A stretch of 64,000 bases of DNA from Strigamia acuminata. Its lineage: Eukaryota > Arthropoda > Chilopoda > Geophilomorpha > Linotaeniidae. The notes beneath the pieces are model-generated. The model had not been told where the DNA came from, ran no database searches, and saw only the letters and a program-made list of their open reading frames with translations. The DNA lies in assembly GCA_949358305.1 (NCBI GenBank), contig CASHSZ010000120.1, forward strand, positions 1 to 64,000, given 5' to 3'. A program made the position numbers and the translations under genes. Below, piece by piece: positions 1-9,071 of this stretch (within the stretch, counting starts at the first letter, position 1; every line of letters begins with the position of its first letter).

Positions 1-79
1 ACACGCCAATAAATGAAGAAGTTGAGCTTATTCTTCCTATCTAAATTGAGAGTTGTGCTTTATTTATAAGGATTTATCA
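1..79 (+). repeat. Gypsy-1 5' LTR, cut by window start
   Basis: These bases repeat 5518-5596 exactly and end in CA just before the primer-binding site. They contain an AATAAA signal at 8-13. The upstream part of the LTR lies outside the window. Confidence 0.95.
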
Positions 80-80
80 G

Positions 81-92
81 TGGTATCCACGA
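81..92 (+). other. Primer-binding site, Gypsy-1
   Basis: TGGTATCCACGA begins with the TGG that pairs with a tRNA CCA end and lies one base after the LTR. The same 12 bases stand at the same place in Gypsy-2 (7401-7412). The tRNA was not identified. Confidence 0.7.
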
Positions 93-199
93 TAATAGGA
101 CAATTGCAAACCATGTTGTGGTTCAGTGGACAGTTCGATGTTAGTTGGGAGTGAGAAACCAAGAAATTGTGAGTTTTTTTTTTTCCATTTTATCAATTG

Positions 200-3100
200 A
201 TGAAGTCCGCGTCGGCGAGTCGACGTTCGGGCGGAGTATTGAACGGATTTTTGTGGCGTGCGGCGTGTGAGCCGTCGGTGACGTTGTGTGGACGTCAGCT
301 GGACGAATTTCGACGACAAGACGAACGTCAGGCCTACGTGATCGAACACGGGTCGTCGAACGCGAAGTTTGCCGTTTTGTGTGGGTTTGTGCTGTTGTTG
401 GTCATGGCGCAATTGATGCTGGGCGGCATTCCGCCGTTTTCTGGATCCACGTTGCACGAGTGGACAAGCTGGAAGCAGACTTACCAGCAGTTTGTACTTC
501 TAAACAAGGTAGAAGCGGAAAGACAAGTGCCGTTGCTTTTGACAGTGATTGGCATACCAATGTTTGACAAAATCAAACGATGGGCGCATCCAAAGGACGT
601 CGTGACCATGGCTTTGGACGTCATTTTAGAGGTGGTGGACGACCATTACACGTCGGTCGACACCCCGTACATGGCTCGACAGCGCTTTGGAGCGCGGAGG
701 CGACACGACGGCGAGTCGATCGAAACTTATATTTCACAGTTGAGGGTTTTGTCGCAACGTTGCGGATTCGCAACCAAAGAAGAGACGGATGGCGCAATCG
801 TTCATCAGGTCGTGCGCGGGTCGCGCAACGAGGTGTTAGTGAGGGAAATTCTCCTAAACATGCCCTTAACAGCAGCAGCGATGACAAAGAGAGCGGTGGC
901 CCACGAGATGGCTCACATCGCGGCGACGGGACGAGAGGAGCCGCTGCCTTTTACGGATGAGGAGCCGGCCAAAGCGTCTTCTTCGGCGGCGGTGATGCAG
1001 GTGTCAACAGGTGGACGGCGTGGTGTGCAGAGAGGCCGTGGAAGAGCCAACCAATTTGGTTCACCCGGTACTCCAGGCCCAGGAACCAGTATGCAACGCG
1101 GATCGTTTCAGCGACCTTGGCGCGGGCGTCAGGGGCAGAGCAGTGGGCGAGGCGGCCAACCTGTAAAAAGGGACGGCACGCCCGTCGACTGTTTTCGTTG
1201 CGGCGGACCGCACTTCGTAAGGGATTGCCCTTTCGAACCTGCGCTGGGACCAAGGGCCGGTCAAAATCAAGGAGCGGGCGGACGTTTGATTGGCGAGTGG
1301 CGGAAGAAGGCGAGTGACCAGGAGGGAGCTTGCCCACCAGCGGCGTTTCCACCTGAGGTTGATGGCAGTTTCGGTGGAGCAGGGGCATCCGAGGAAAAGT
1401 GGAGGCAACGGAACGTCCCGATCAATGTCATCCAAGAGCAGGACGAGGACTTCGCCCTGTTTCACGTGGTTGGAGCAAGAGTGAGGTCGCCACCCCTTAT
1501 TGTGCAGGTGGTTTTGAATACTTTCAGATTTAACTTGTTGCTGGACACCGGCAGCGAGTTGTCGGTGCTGAATGCGACTGATTGCAACGCCTTGCTGACC
1601 AAGCGATTGATTTCGAGGAGGGCGATCACCCCCACTTCTGTCAAGCTGTTTGCATACCAGCACCAGCCCATTGAGGTGCTAGGACAGGTGTGGCTAAATA
1701 TGCACATGGGTGAGGAAACAGCAAGGGTGAATTTTGTCGTGGTGGGGCGTCAGGGCCCCAGTCTTATTGGTCGAGACGCAGTGCGTAAATTTGGTTGGCA
1801 TAATATTTCTGCCGCTTTAATTTCAGGAGATGGACGTGGCCCGGCGGCGCCAGCGGAGGGTGATGGAGCGGCGGGTAATGGTCAACACCCGTCAGCGAGC
1901 CCGGTGGATCACGTTGAAATGGCGAGTGGGAGCGCGCAGAGAGCTGGTTCCTTGAGCGAACTATTATTGCGATACGCACATGTGTTCAGTGAGTGCCTTG
2001 GAACATATAAAGGTGAACCGGTGGATCTTATTTTAAGACCAGATGCGGTCCCCAGATTTTATAGGCCTAGGCCTATCCCATTACCACTTAGAGAAGCGGT
2101 CAGTAGTGAGATTGATGACTTGATTGGCAAGGGGGTTTTCAAACCAATTCCGTTCTCTGTGTGGGGAACTCCCCTTGTCACGGTGCAGAAGAAGGACGGG
2201 GGGGTTCGCTTGTGCGGGGACTATAGGTCCACCGTGAATGCTAATCTACAGCCGGACCCGTACCCCCTGCCTCGTATTGCCGAGTTGCTAGCTTCTATCG
2301 GGAGAGCGCGGGTGTTCAGTACGCTTGACCTCAGGCAAGCGTATTTGCAAATCCCGCTGTCCGAGCGGTCGGCTGTTATTGCAGCCGTTAACACCCCGAA
2401 AGGCCTAATGGCCGTTACCAGGCTCCCGTTTGGGACCATGCCATCCGCAGGTATTTTCCAGCGGATTATTATCTCGGTCCTGGACGGGGTGCCACGTATT
2501 TTCGTCTATTTGGACGATATTCTCGTAGCGACGTGGGATTTACCAGAGCATTTGTGGGTTTTAGAACAGATTTTTCGCAGATTGGCTGATAGGGGTTTAC
2601 ACCTGGCTAGGGAGAAATGTTTATTTTGCGAAAGTGGATTGAATTTTCTGGGTTTTTCGATCAGTCAGAAGGGAGTGAGACCGATCTCGTCAAAAGTGGA
2701 GGCAGTTTTGGCGATCCCACCTCCTGTTGATGTAAAGGGGCTTCGAACTTTCCTTGGGATGGTGGCGTTTTACGCCGTGTTCATTGAACATTTAGCTGAC
2801 AAGGCGACTCCGCTTTATGAACTGCTGTGCGCGGAGGCAAATTGGGTTTGGAACCAGCGCAGGCAGCGAGCATTTGACGAGATTAAACGGGCTTTGACCT
2901 CCGCTCCCATTTTAACATATTACGATTTGCACCGTCCGTTGGTGATCGCCGCGGACGCGTCCCCGTATGGGGTAGGGGCGGTCCTGGCCCACGTTGACAA
3001 ACTGGAAAGAGAACATCCAGTTGCTTTCGCCTCAAGATCTCTCAGCCGCGCCGAGAGTAACTATGCGCACATCGACAAGGAGGCGCTGTCGGTTGTATTC

Positions 3101-5164
3101 GCGGTGAAAAAGTTTCACATATACCTTATGGGCAGGGAATTTACCATCTACACCGACCACAAGCCCCTGTTGGGCATTTTGGGGTCTGACCGACCGATTC
3201 CGTTGGTGGTCAGCCCCAGAATGCTCCGTTGGGCCCTCCTTTTGTCAGCTTACTCTTATGTGTTGCGGTACCGCAGGGGAGCTGACAATTCCAACGCTGA
3301 TGTCCTCAGCAGATTCCCTTGCGATCCGGCGCCAGCTGAGGTAGATGACCGACCGGTATTTTTGGTCGAAATGGAGGGGGAGAACTTGTTGACAGCGGTG
3401 GAAGTCGCGAAGGCGACGGCAGTCGACACAGAGTTGACTGTGGTGGTTGCTGCGGTCCGTGAAGGAGATTTTGCCTCGCTTTCAGGTCACCCTGAGTTGG
3501 CTGTTTATGCCAACCGTTTTGAGGAACTCTCACTTATGGCGGGAGTCCTCTTGTGGGGGGCTAGAGTGGTGGTACCAGGGGCCTTGCAGACCAGGATGCT
3601 GCGGCTCCTTCATGAAGGCCATCCTGGCATTGTGGCCATGAAAAAGAGGGCCCGCAGTGCAGTGTGGTGGGCGGGAATTACCCCGCAAATCATTAACTTC
3701 GTGCAGAAGTGCGTCATCTGCGCGCAAAGCAGACCTTTGCCGCCACACGCACTGCCTATTTCATGGCCGCGTGCCGAGGAGCCATGGGCCCGTGTACACA
3801 TCGACTACGCCGGTCCCATTCAGTCCCAGATGGTTTTGGTGTTGGTTGACGCCTACTCTGGCTGGATTGAGGCGAGGGCGACACGAACGGCCACTTCAGC
3901 GACCACAATCTCGATTCTCAGGCGTGTGTTTAGTACTTTTGGGCTCCCGCACCTCTTGGTCAGCGACAACGGAGCCCAGTTCACGTCTGCAGAGTTTGCC
4001 AGTTTTTTGAGGAGAAATGGGGTCGAGCATATGTTCTCCCCCCCATACCACGCCCAGTCTAACGGGCAGGCAGAACGTGCGGTGCGTTGGGTCAAGGACC
4101 GTTTGGTGAAGTTCACCAAGGGAGATTTGGAGCTGCGCTTGTTGAGACTTATGCTGTATCAGCATACAAGTTTCCGTGGGCGTGACAATCAGTCGCCAGC
4201 AATGCTGTTCATTGGACGGCAGCCTTTCACCTTTTTGGACTTGGTGAAACCCAGATGCACAGTTGGCGGGGCAGCGACTAACTCTCGTTTCAGGAACTTC
4301 ACCGTTGGTGACAAGTTGTGGTACAAGTCGTTTCCAGCAAGTACTCCACCGTGGCGACCGGCGGTTGTCCTAGAGAGGAGTGGCGAGGTCGTTTACCGAT
4401 TGAGGGACGTACAAACCAGCAAGCAAGTGGTCAGACATCTGAACCACGTCAGGAGGCGGGATGCGACGGACGCGAGCGAGGTGACTGTCCCAGCGCCGGT
4501 TGAAGTGTCAGCGACTCCTGAAGTTGGGGAGGGACAGCGAGCTTACACGTATGCACCCTTGCTGGCGACGCCACCTGTGATGCCGCCACCGACGCCACCG
4601 ACACCACCACAGCTTTTTCTCACCCCACCGCAAGCCGCGAGACCCCCAATACCCGTGCAGACACCTGGAGGAGCTCAAGTTTCACCAGGTGGTGAACAGG
4701 TCCCAGTGCTCGTCCCGGAGGCGCCATACGCGCCGATGCTAGTCGAGGAGGCAGGGAACGAGCAGCAGTTGGATGAACCCCGGCGTGACACCATCAATTT
4801 GGAGCAGAGACCTAGAACGCGTGCGGCCAGGAACATCGAAATTAACTACAAAGACCTATCCTCGGGGGAGGAGGACGATGACGAGGAAACGGTTTTGGCT
4901 AGTTACCGCAATGCACCGGTGGCGAGGCTACCCAAGCACGGTTTAAAAGTCGCCGAGATGGTGTGTTTGGAGCCCATAGGAGATCCGGATCAGCCTGGTC
5001 CAAGCACGACGACAGATCCTATGGAGAGAGGGGCACCTCGCGCCACCTTACCGACAAAAAAGACTGGTAAAGGGCCATCAGATAAGACACAGATCTACAG
5101 CAAGGAGGACGCAGAACGGACCCGCCTGCTGTTGAAGCGCATGGCAGATAAGGGAAAGCAATAG
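200..5164 (+). CDS. gag-pol: Gag-Pol polyprotein of Gypsy-1
   Basis: This 1,654-residue polyprotein supplies Gag, aspartic protease, reverse transcriptase, RNase H and integrase. Counting from the frame opening at 197, the zinc knuckle CX2CX4HX4C is at 332-344 and the protease LLDTGSE has its Asp at 450. The RT has YLDD at 771-774; RNase H has Asp in AADAS at 920 and YTDHKP near 985. Integrase has an HHCC finger (H1139, H1142-1143 region, C1172, C1175) and a DD35E triad D1203, D1257, E1293. Unusually, about 230 residues follow integrase: a proline-rich run near 1455-1530 and an acidic SSGEEDDDEE stretch near 1552. The ATG at 200 opens the frame, but comparison with Gypsy-2 suggests the ATG at 404 (MAQLML) may be the true Gag start, because the 68 codons before it have diverged far more at the protein level. 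The frame is intact; expression as one fused protein without a frameshift is inferred. Confidence 0.93.
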   Translation: MKSASASRRSGGVLNGFLWRAACEPSVTLCGRQLDEFRRQDERQAYVIEHGSSNAKFAVLCGFVLLLVMAQLMLGGIPPFSGSTLHEWTSWKQTYQQFVLLNKVEAERQVPLLLTVIGIPMFDKIKRWAHPKDVVTMALDVILEVVDDHYTSVDTPYMARQRFGARRRHDGESIETYISQLRVLSQRCGFATKEETDGAIVHQVVRGSRNEVLVREILLNMPLTAAAMTKRAVAHEMAHIAATGREEPLPFTDEEPAKASSSAAVMQVSTGGRRGVQRGRGRANQFGSPGTPGPGTSMQRGSFQRPWRGRQGQSSGRGGQPVKRDGTPVDCFRCGGPHFVRDCPFEPALGPRAGQNQGAGGRLIGEWRKKASDQEGACPPAAFPPEVDGSFGGAGASEEKWRQRNVPINVIQEQDEDFALFHVVGARVRSPPLIVQVVLNTFRFNLLLDTGSELSVLNATDCNALLTKRLISRRAITPTSVKLFAYQHQPIEVLGQVWLNMHMGEETARVNFVVVGRQGPSLIGRDAVRKFGWHNISAALISGDGRGPAAPAEGDGAAGNGQHPSASPVDHVEMASGSAQRAGSLSELLLRYAHVFSECLGTYKGEPVDLILRPDAVPRFYRPRPIPLPLREAVSSEIDDLIGKGVFKPIPFSVWGTPLVTVQKKDGGVRLCGDYRSTVNANLQPDPYPLPRIAELLASIGRARVFSTLDLRQAYLQIPLSERSAVIAAVNTPKGLMAVTRLPFGTMPSAGIFQRIIISVLDGVPRIFVYLDDILVATWDLPEHLWVLEQIFRRLADRGLHLAREKCLFCESGLNFLGFSISQKGVRPISSKVEAVLAIPPPVDVKGLRTFLGMVAFYAVFIEHLADKATPLYELLCAEANWVWNQRRQRAFDEIKRALTSAPILTYYDLHRPLVIAADASPYGVGAVLAHVDKLEREHPVAFASRSLSRAESNYAHIDKEALSVVFAVKKFHIYLMGREFTIYTDHKPLLGILGSDRPIPLVVSPRMLRWALLLSAYSYVLRYRRGADNSNADVLSRFPCDPAPAEVDDRPVFLVEMEGENLLTAVEVAKATAVDTELTVVVAAVREGDFASLSGHPELAVYANRFEELSLMAGVLLWGARVVVPGALQTRMLRLLHEGHPGIVAMKKRARSAVWWAGITPQIINFVQKCVICAQSRPLPPHALPISWPRAEEPWARVHIDYAGPIQSQMVLVLVDAYSGWIEARATRTATSATTISILRRVFSTFGLPHLLVSDNGAQFTSAEFASFLRRNGVEHMFSPPYHAQSNGQAERAVRWVKDRLVKFTKGDLELRLLRLMLYQHTSFRGRDNQSPAMLFIGRQPFTFLDLVKPRCTVGGAATNSRFRNFTVGDKLWYKSFPASTPPWRPAVVLERSGEVVYRLRDVQTSKQVVRHLNHVRRRDATDASEVTVPAPVEVSATPEVGEGQRAYTYAPLLATPPVMPPPTPPTPPQLFLTPPQAARPPIPVQTPGGAQVSPGGEQVPVLVPEAPYAPMLVEEAGNEQQLDEPRRDTINLEQRPRTRAARNIEINYKDLSSGEEDDDEETVLASYRNAPVARLPKHGLKVAEMVCLEPIGDPDQPGPSTTTDPMERGAPRATLPTKKTGKGPSDKTQIYSKEDAERTRLLLKRMADKGKQ

Positions 5165-5390
5165 GAGTCAAGTGCCCGTATTGTGTAATTTAAAAAGAGA
5201 AAAAGTGTTTGAAATTATTTAATGGAGTTGTTGTAAAAAGTAAAAGTAGGAGTTGTGTTCAGTAGTCCTAGGTTGAAAGTAGTAAATTGTAAAATGTATG
5301 GTGAAGAAGCTTTAATGAACAAATGTTGTGATTTTAATTAATTTAAAAAGTGTGAAATTACAAGTGATAATCATTGTAACTGGGGAGGAA
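5165..5390 (+). other. Gypsy-1 3' untranslated region and polypurine tract
   Basis: This AT-rich stretch lies between the pol stop and the 3' LTR. It ends with CTGGGGAGGAA (5380-5390), the likely polypurine tract priming plus-strand DNA. The same tract precedes the Gypsy-2 3' LTR at 12699-12709. Confidence 0.75.
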
Positions 5391-5596
5391 TGTTAGATTC
5401 TGATGATAAATTAGTTATTAAACGTAATATGATGGTTGTAACAATAGGCCATGGCTGGGGTTTTGTTGTGTAAACTAGCCATGGTTACACATGTATTCTG
5501 GAATTCAGTCGTGAGCGACACGCCAATAAATGAAGAAGTTGAGCTTATTCTTCCTATCTAAATTGAGAGTTGTGCTTTATTTATAAGGATTTATCA
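5391..5596 (+). repeat. Gypsy-1 3' LTR (206 bp)
   Basis: It starts TGTTAG after the polypurine tract and ends TTATCA. It contains AATAAA at 5525-5530 and an inverted repeat CCATGGCT (5449-5456) / AGCCATGG (5477-5484). That stem also exists in the Gypsy-2 LTR with a compensating base-pair change. Confidence 0.93.
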
Positions 5597-5706
5597 CTTT
5601 GTATCTAGTCTGATGCAGCTTGATAAAAGTTGATCAACTTTGTACCTAGTCTGATGCAGCTTGATAAAAGTTGATCAACTTTTTATGTAGTCTGATGCAG
5701 CTTGAT
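5597..5706. repeat. 41-bp tandem repeat, about 2.7 copies
   Basis: Units start at 5597, 5638 and 5679 and share CTAGTCTGATGCAGCTTGAT. Each of the first two ends in AAGTTGATCAACTT, which holds the palindrome GTTGATCAAC. No gene is visible. Confidence 0.85.
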
Positions 5707-6456
5707 CGTGCCGCTACGCCGGAGACGCTTGATACCGTTCTGCATGGCAAGGCGTGTTTATCGATGGCAACTGCGTGATTGCGACGGGAAGTATTAATCA
5801 TTATTTTATAGCAACAATAAGGACAACCAAGAATTGACTTGAATACAAGTCAAACCATCAAATCTTACGATTGAATTACATGCACAACAAATCATTGTTT
5901 TGCAATGATAAATTGGCGACAATTTATCGGCGAACTAAATCACAACGCTTCGAGCTAAACATAATTCGAAGTCGGAATAATTGGTAAGTAAATGATTCCA
6001 TTTACTTAAACCAATATCCTCCCAAGTTGTGGCGGTGCACATGAGTCAACCGCATCTCTCAGATCATTTGATTCATCGACGTGCGATGATTTACACAAGC
6101 GAACCCAGGAACCAGCAAAGCCGTATTTGGACTCGAGGACGCAGCCAGACCGGCCCCGATGACATCTGTAAACCAGGTCGAGCGATGGGGAAACCGCTCC
6201 CGAATCCAGGACACGTAATGATATTATTTCAGGGCCAATTGGCCAACTCATTGTATAGTTTAATGATACTTTTAACTGGCCAAATGTCGGCTTAATCTCA
6301 TGTATAACTTTAGAAGCGATCATATTGTTTGGTAACAATAAATGTAGTTGTTTTGATAGCCATCTTTGTCTTGTATTTATCTCCAATGTATTCACTGTTT
6401 ATGCGACTTATACCCGGTACTAGCCGAGCTAGGAAGTTGTGGTCGTCACCGTCACA
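5703..6456 (+). repeat. Left inverted repeat bounding the 21-bp satellite
   Basis: Read in reverse complement, this segment follows 37259-38035 from the inner end (GTCGTCACCGTCACA next to the satellite) to the outer end (CCGGAGACGCTTGATAC). The two are clearly related but diverged, with small indels. The arrangement of long inverted repeats around tandem repeats resembles Foldback-type DNA transposons. Short frames inside are not conserved and are not called. Confidence 0.8.
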
Positions 6457-6518
6457 CGGGCTAAGCGCACAATGATGTGGGCTAAGCGCACCATCGCTTG
6501 GACTAAGCGCACCATGAC
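6457..6518 (+). repeat. 21-bp satellite, left fragment (S1)
   Basis: About three units with the CTAAGCGCAC core lie here. The array stops at ATGAC, which is repeated on the far side of Copia-A at 20583-20587, so this fragment was once continuous with 20588-24091. Confidence 0.93.
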
Positions 6519-7002
6519 TGACGATGATAAGTGAAGTTGTCAACGCCGGGAAATAAACTGGAGACGAAACGAAAGTCATTTTGTGCCCGAAAACCGCACA
6601 AACGCGTCGGCCATCTTTATTCAGGCAAGAACAGGTGAGCAAGTGAATATGTACAAGTGTCGAGGCTATTTGCCCTCGATCTAAAAGTAGAACAAATCAT
6701 CCTGATGGAAAGGTTGATTTGTTCTTTACATAACCAAAGTAAAGATAACTCAAAGCCAGCATTAACACTGGATAATGCACTGGGGGAAATAATAGATAAA
6801 CTAAATCATAGCAGACGACAACTCGAAATCCATTGTGAAACATGAGCCAACTGGAATGCTAAGCATGTATTAAAACAATCCAAAGCAGTTGGCTCTCGAT
6901 TTCGGGACATTAAACAATGCGACACGAATTCCGCCTTTATCGCACTTAACCGGAAACGGTGCGACGTTAACTACGTGAAATGAAAACTGCTTTGACCCAA
7001 CA
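6519..7002 (-). repeat. Copia-A 3' LTR (484 bp)
   Basis: On the minus strand it begins TGTTGGGTC and ends CATCGTCA. It matches 20099-20582 except for one base noticed (GCGACG at 6961 against GCAACG). The neighbouring AGAGGGGGTTC on the minus strand (7003-7013) is the likely polypurine tract. Confidence 0.93.
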
Positions 7003-7028
7003 GAACCCCCTCTAAACAGTTATCCAAT

Positions 7029-7186
7029 TCAATCAAAAATGTGATCGCATAATGCGTCAAGACGTGGGCGGGAAACCCACTTGGTCATAATGTCTGCGAT
7101 GTTCAGCTTCCCACTGACATGATGAATATCAAACAGGCCAGCTTCATAAAGGTCGCGCAGAAAATGGAACTTTACTTCGATGTGCT
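7029..7186 (-). pseudogene. pol: Copia-A pol C-terminus, separated by Gypsy-2
   Basis: The minus strand encodes the typical end of Copia pol after RNase H, with motifs VKFHFLRDL, HVSGKLNIADIMTKW and a final DHIFD before TGA at 7029-7031. It is the continuation of the RT/RNase H frame that reaches 12928; the split is exactly at the GTGCT target duplication of Gypsy-2. The fragment therefore dates the Gypsy-2 insertion as later than Copia-A. Confidence 0.9.
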
Positions 7187-7399
7187 TGTTAGATTCTGAT
7201 TATAAATTAACTATTAAGTGTGAATTGACAGTATTATATGATTGTTGTAACAATGTGCCATGGTTGGTGATTGTTTGGAAACTAACCATGGCAACACATA
7301 TTCTGGAATTCAGTTGTGTATGACGAGTTCAATAAATGAGAGTGAACATGTTTTCCGTGTCTAAATTAGAGAGTCACATCGAGTTGTAAGAACTCTTCA
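7187..7399 (+). repeat. Gypsy-2 5' LTR
   Basis: It starts TGTTAG and ends CTTCA, with AATAAA at 7331-7336. A ten-pair stem is formed by TGCCATGGTT (7256-7265) and AACCATGGCA (7284-7293). Confidence 0.95.
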
Positions 7400-7400
7400 G

Positions 7401-7412
7401 TGGTATCCACGA
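7401..7412 (+). other. Primer-binding site, Gypsy-2
   Basis: TGGTATCCACGA is one base after the LTR and identical to the Gypsy-1 site. Confidence 0.7.
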
Positions 7413-7520
7413 TAAAAAGAAGCCTGAGTAGTACAATTGGACAGTATGTTGGACAGAAGAAGCTCCCGAGATGGGACACATTAGGAAATTGTGAGTTTTT
7501 GCCTACTTTTGCTGCAATTG

Positions 7521-9071
7521 ATGAGTGCCGCGTCGGCGAGTCGACGTTCGGGCGGAGCTTTGGACTCTTATTGGTGGCGTGCGGCGTGCGAGCCGTCGGC
7601 GACGTCGTGTAGACGTGTGCAAGAGAGATTTCGACGTCGAGACGAACGTCGGAGCGACGTGATCGAACACGGGTCGTCGAACACGAGGTTTATCGGTTGG
7701 TGTGGTTTTGCGTTGCTGTTAGCCATGGCGCAATTGATGCTTGGCGGCATTCCGCCGTTTTCCGGTTCCACGCTGCATGAGTGGACAAGCTGGAAGCAAA
7801 CTTACCAGCAGTTTGTCCTGTTGAACAAGGTGGAAGCAGACAGACAGGTCCCGCTACTTTTGACTGTCATTGGCATACCAATGTTCGATAAAATCAAGCG
7901 GTGGGCGCATCCGAAGGAAGTCGTCACGATGGGTTTGGATGCGATTTTGGACGTGGTTGAGGAGCACTACACGTCAGTTGACACCCCGTATATGGCTCGA
8001 CAGCGATTCGGGGCGCGCAAACGCCACGAGGGAGAGTCGGTGGAAAAATACATAGCAGAGTTGCGGATTCTTTCTCAACGTTGCGGATTCGCAACCAAGG
8101 ACGAAACGGACGGGGCGATCGTCCATCAGGTGGTACGAGGATCGCGGAATGAGGTTTTGGTCCGCGAGATTCTTCTCAACATGCCGTTGACGGCAGAACA
8201 GGTGACAAAACGTGCCGTCGCCCACGAGATGGCCCACATTGCGGCGTCGGGACGCGAAGAGCCGTTGCCATTCACGGATGAAGAGCCGACCAAAGCGCCA
8301 GCTTCGGCGGCGTTGATGCAGTTGTCGATGGGTGGCCGCCGCGGTCCGCAGAAGGGCCGTGGAAGAGCCAACCAATTCGGTTCACCCGGGTTTTCAGGCG
8401 CAGGGACCAGTGCTCAACGTGGTTCGTTTCAGCGACCTTGGCGCGGGCGCCAGGGGCAGAGTAGTGGGCGAGGCGGCCAACCTGTAAAAAGGGATGGCAC
8501 GCCCGTCGACTGTTTTCGTTGCGGCGGACCGCATTTCGTTAGGGATTGCCCTTTTGAACCAGCATTGGGACCAAGAGCCGGTCAAGATCAACGACCGGGT
8601 GGCCGCATGATTGGTGAGTGGCGTAAGAAGGCGAACGATCAGGAGGGAGCGTGCCCACCGGCGACGTTTCCAGCCGAAGTTGACGGCAGTTTTGGTGGAG
8701 CAGGAGGTGCCGATGAGAAGTGGAGGCAGCGGAACGTTCCAATCAACGTGATACAGGAGCAAGACGAGGATTTCGCCTTGTTCCATGTCGTTGGAGCGAG
8801 AGTGAGGTCGCCGCCCCTTATTGTGCAGGTGGTTTTGAATTCTTTCAGGCTTAACCTATTGTTGGATACCGGCAGTGAGCTGTCGGTGCTGAATGCGACT
8901 GATTGCAACGTCTTGCTGACCAAGCGATTGATTTCAAGGAGGGCGATTACCCCCACTTCAGTTAAGCTGTTTGCATACCAACACCAGCCCATTGAGGTGT
9001 TGGGACAGGTGTGGCTGAATATGCATAACAGCAAGGGTAAATTTTGTAGTGGTGGGGCGTCAGGGCCCTAG
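7521..9071 (+). pseudogene. gag: Gypsy-2 gag and start of protease, frameshifted
   Basis: This frame encodes Gag with the same zinc knuckle as Gypsy-1 (CFRCGGPHFVRDC) and the protease motif LLLDTGSE. Near 9026, where Gypsy-1 has thirteen bases between ATGCA and ACAGCAAGG, Gypsy-2 has only TA. The loss of 11 bases shifts the frame, which ends at 9071 while the pol frame continues in the next register. The ATG at 7521 corresponds to that at 200 in Gypsy-1. The first 68 codons differ from Gypsy-1 at about a third of residues while the rest of Gag is close to identical, so the ATG at 7725 may be the true start. A programmed frameshift is less likely than a mutation, because Gypsy-1 has no shift here. 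Confidence 0.9.

Larger units (their letters stand above)
1..5596 (+). mobile_element. Gypsy-1, Ty3/Gypsy LTR retrotransposon
   Basis: The element has a partial 5' LTR, a primer-binding site, one long gag-pol frame, a polypurine tract and a complete 3' LTR. The visible 79 bases of the 5' LTR match the last 79 bases of the 3' LTR, which implies a recent insertion. The domain order protease, RT, RNase H, integrase is that of the Ty3/Gypsy group. No envelope-like frame follows pol. The left target-site duplication lies outside the window; the five bases after the 3' LTR are CTTTG. The element sits just outside the inverted repeat that bounds the 21-bp satellite, beside a short 41-bp tandem repeat. 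With an uninterrupted frame it is a candidate autonomous copy. Confidence 0.95.

Noticed and set aside
360-430. Transmembrane segment at the Gypsy-1 Gag N-terminus
   Set aside because: The hydrophobic run straddles the likely true start at 404 and its upstream half is not conserved in Gypsy-2.
4560-5164. Envelope-like domain at the end of Gypsy-1
   Set aside because: The tail is in frame with pol, proline-rich and acidic, without signal peptide, transmembrane segment or furin-type site.
6657-6845. 62-codon frame in both Copia-A LTRs
   Set aside because: It is antisense to the element, begins at GTG and lies wholly in the LTR; its duplication is explained by the LTR pair.
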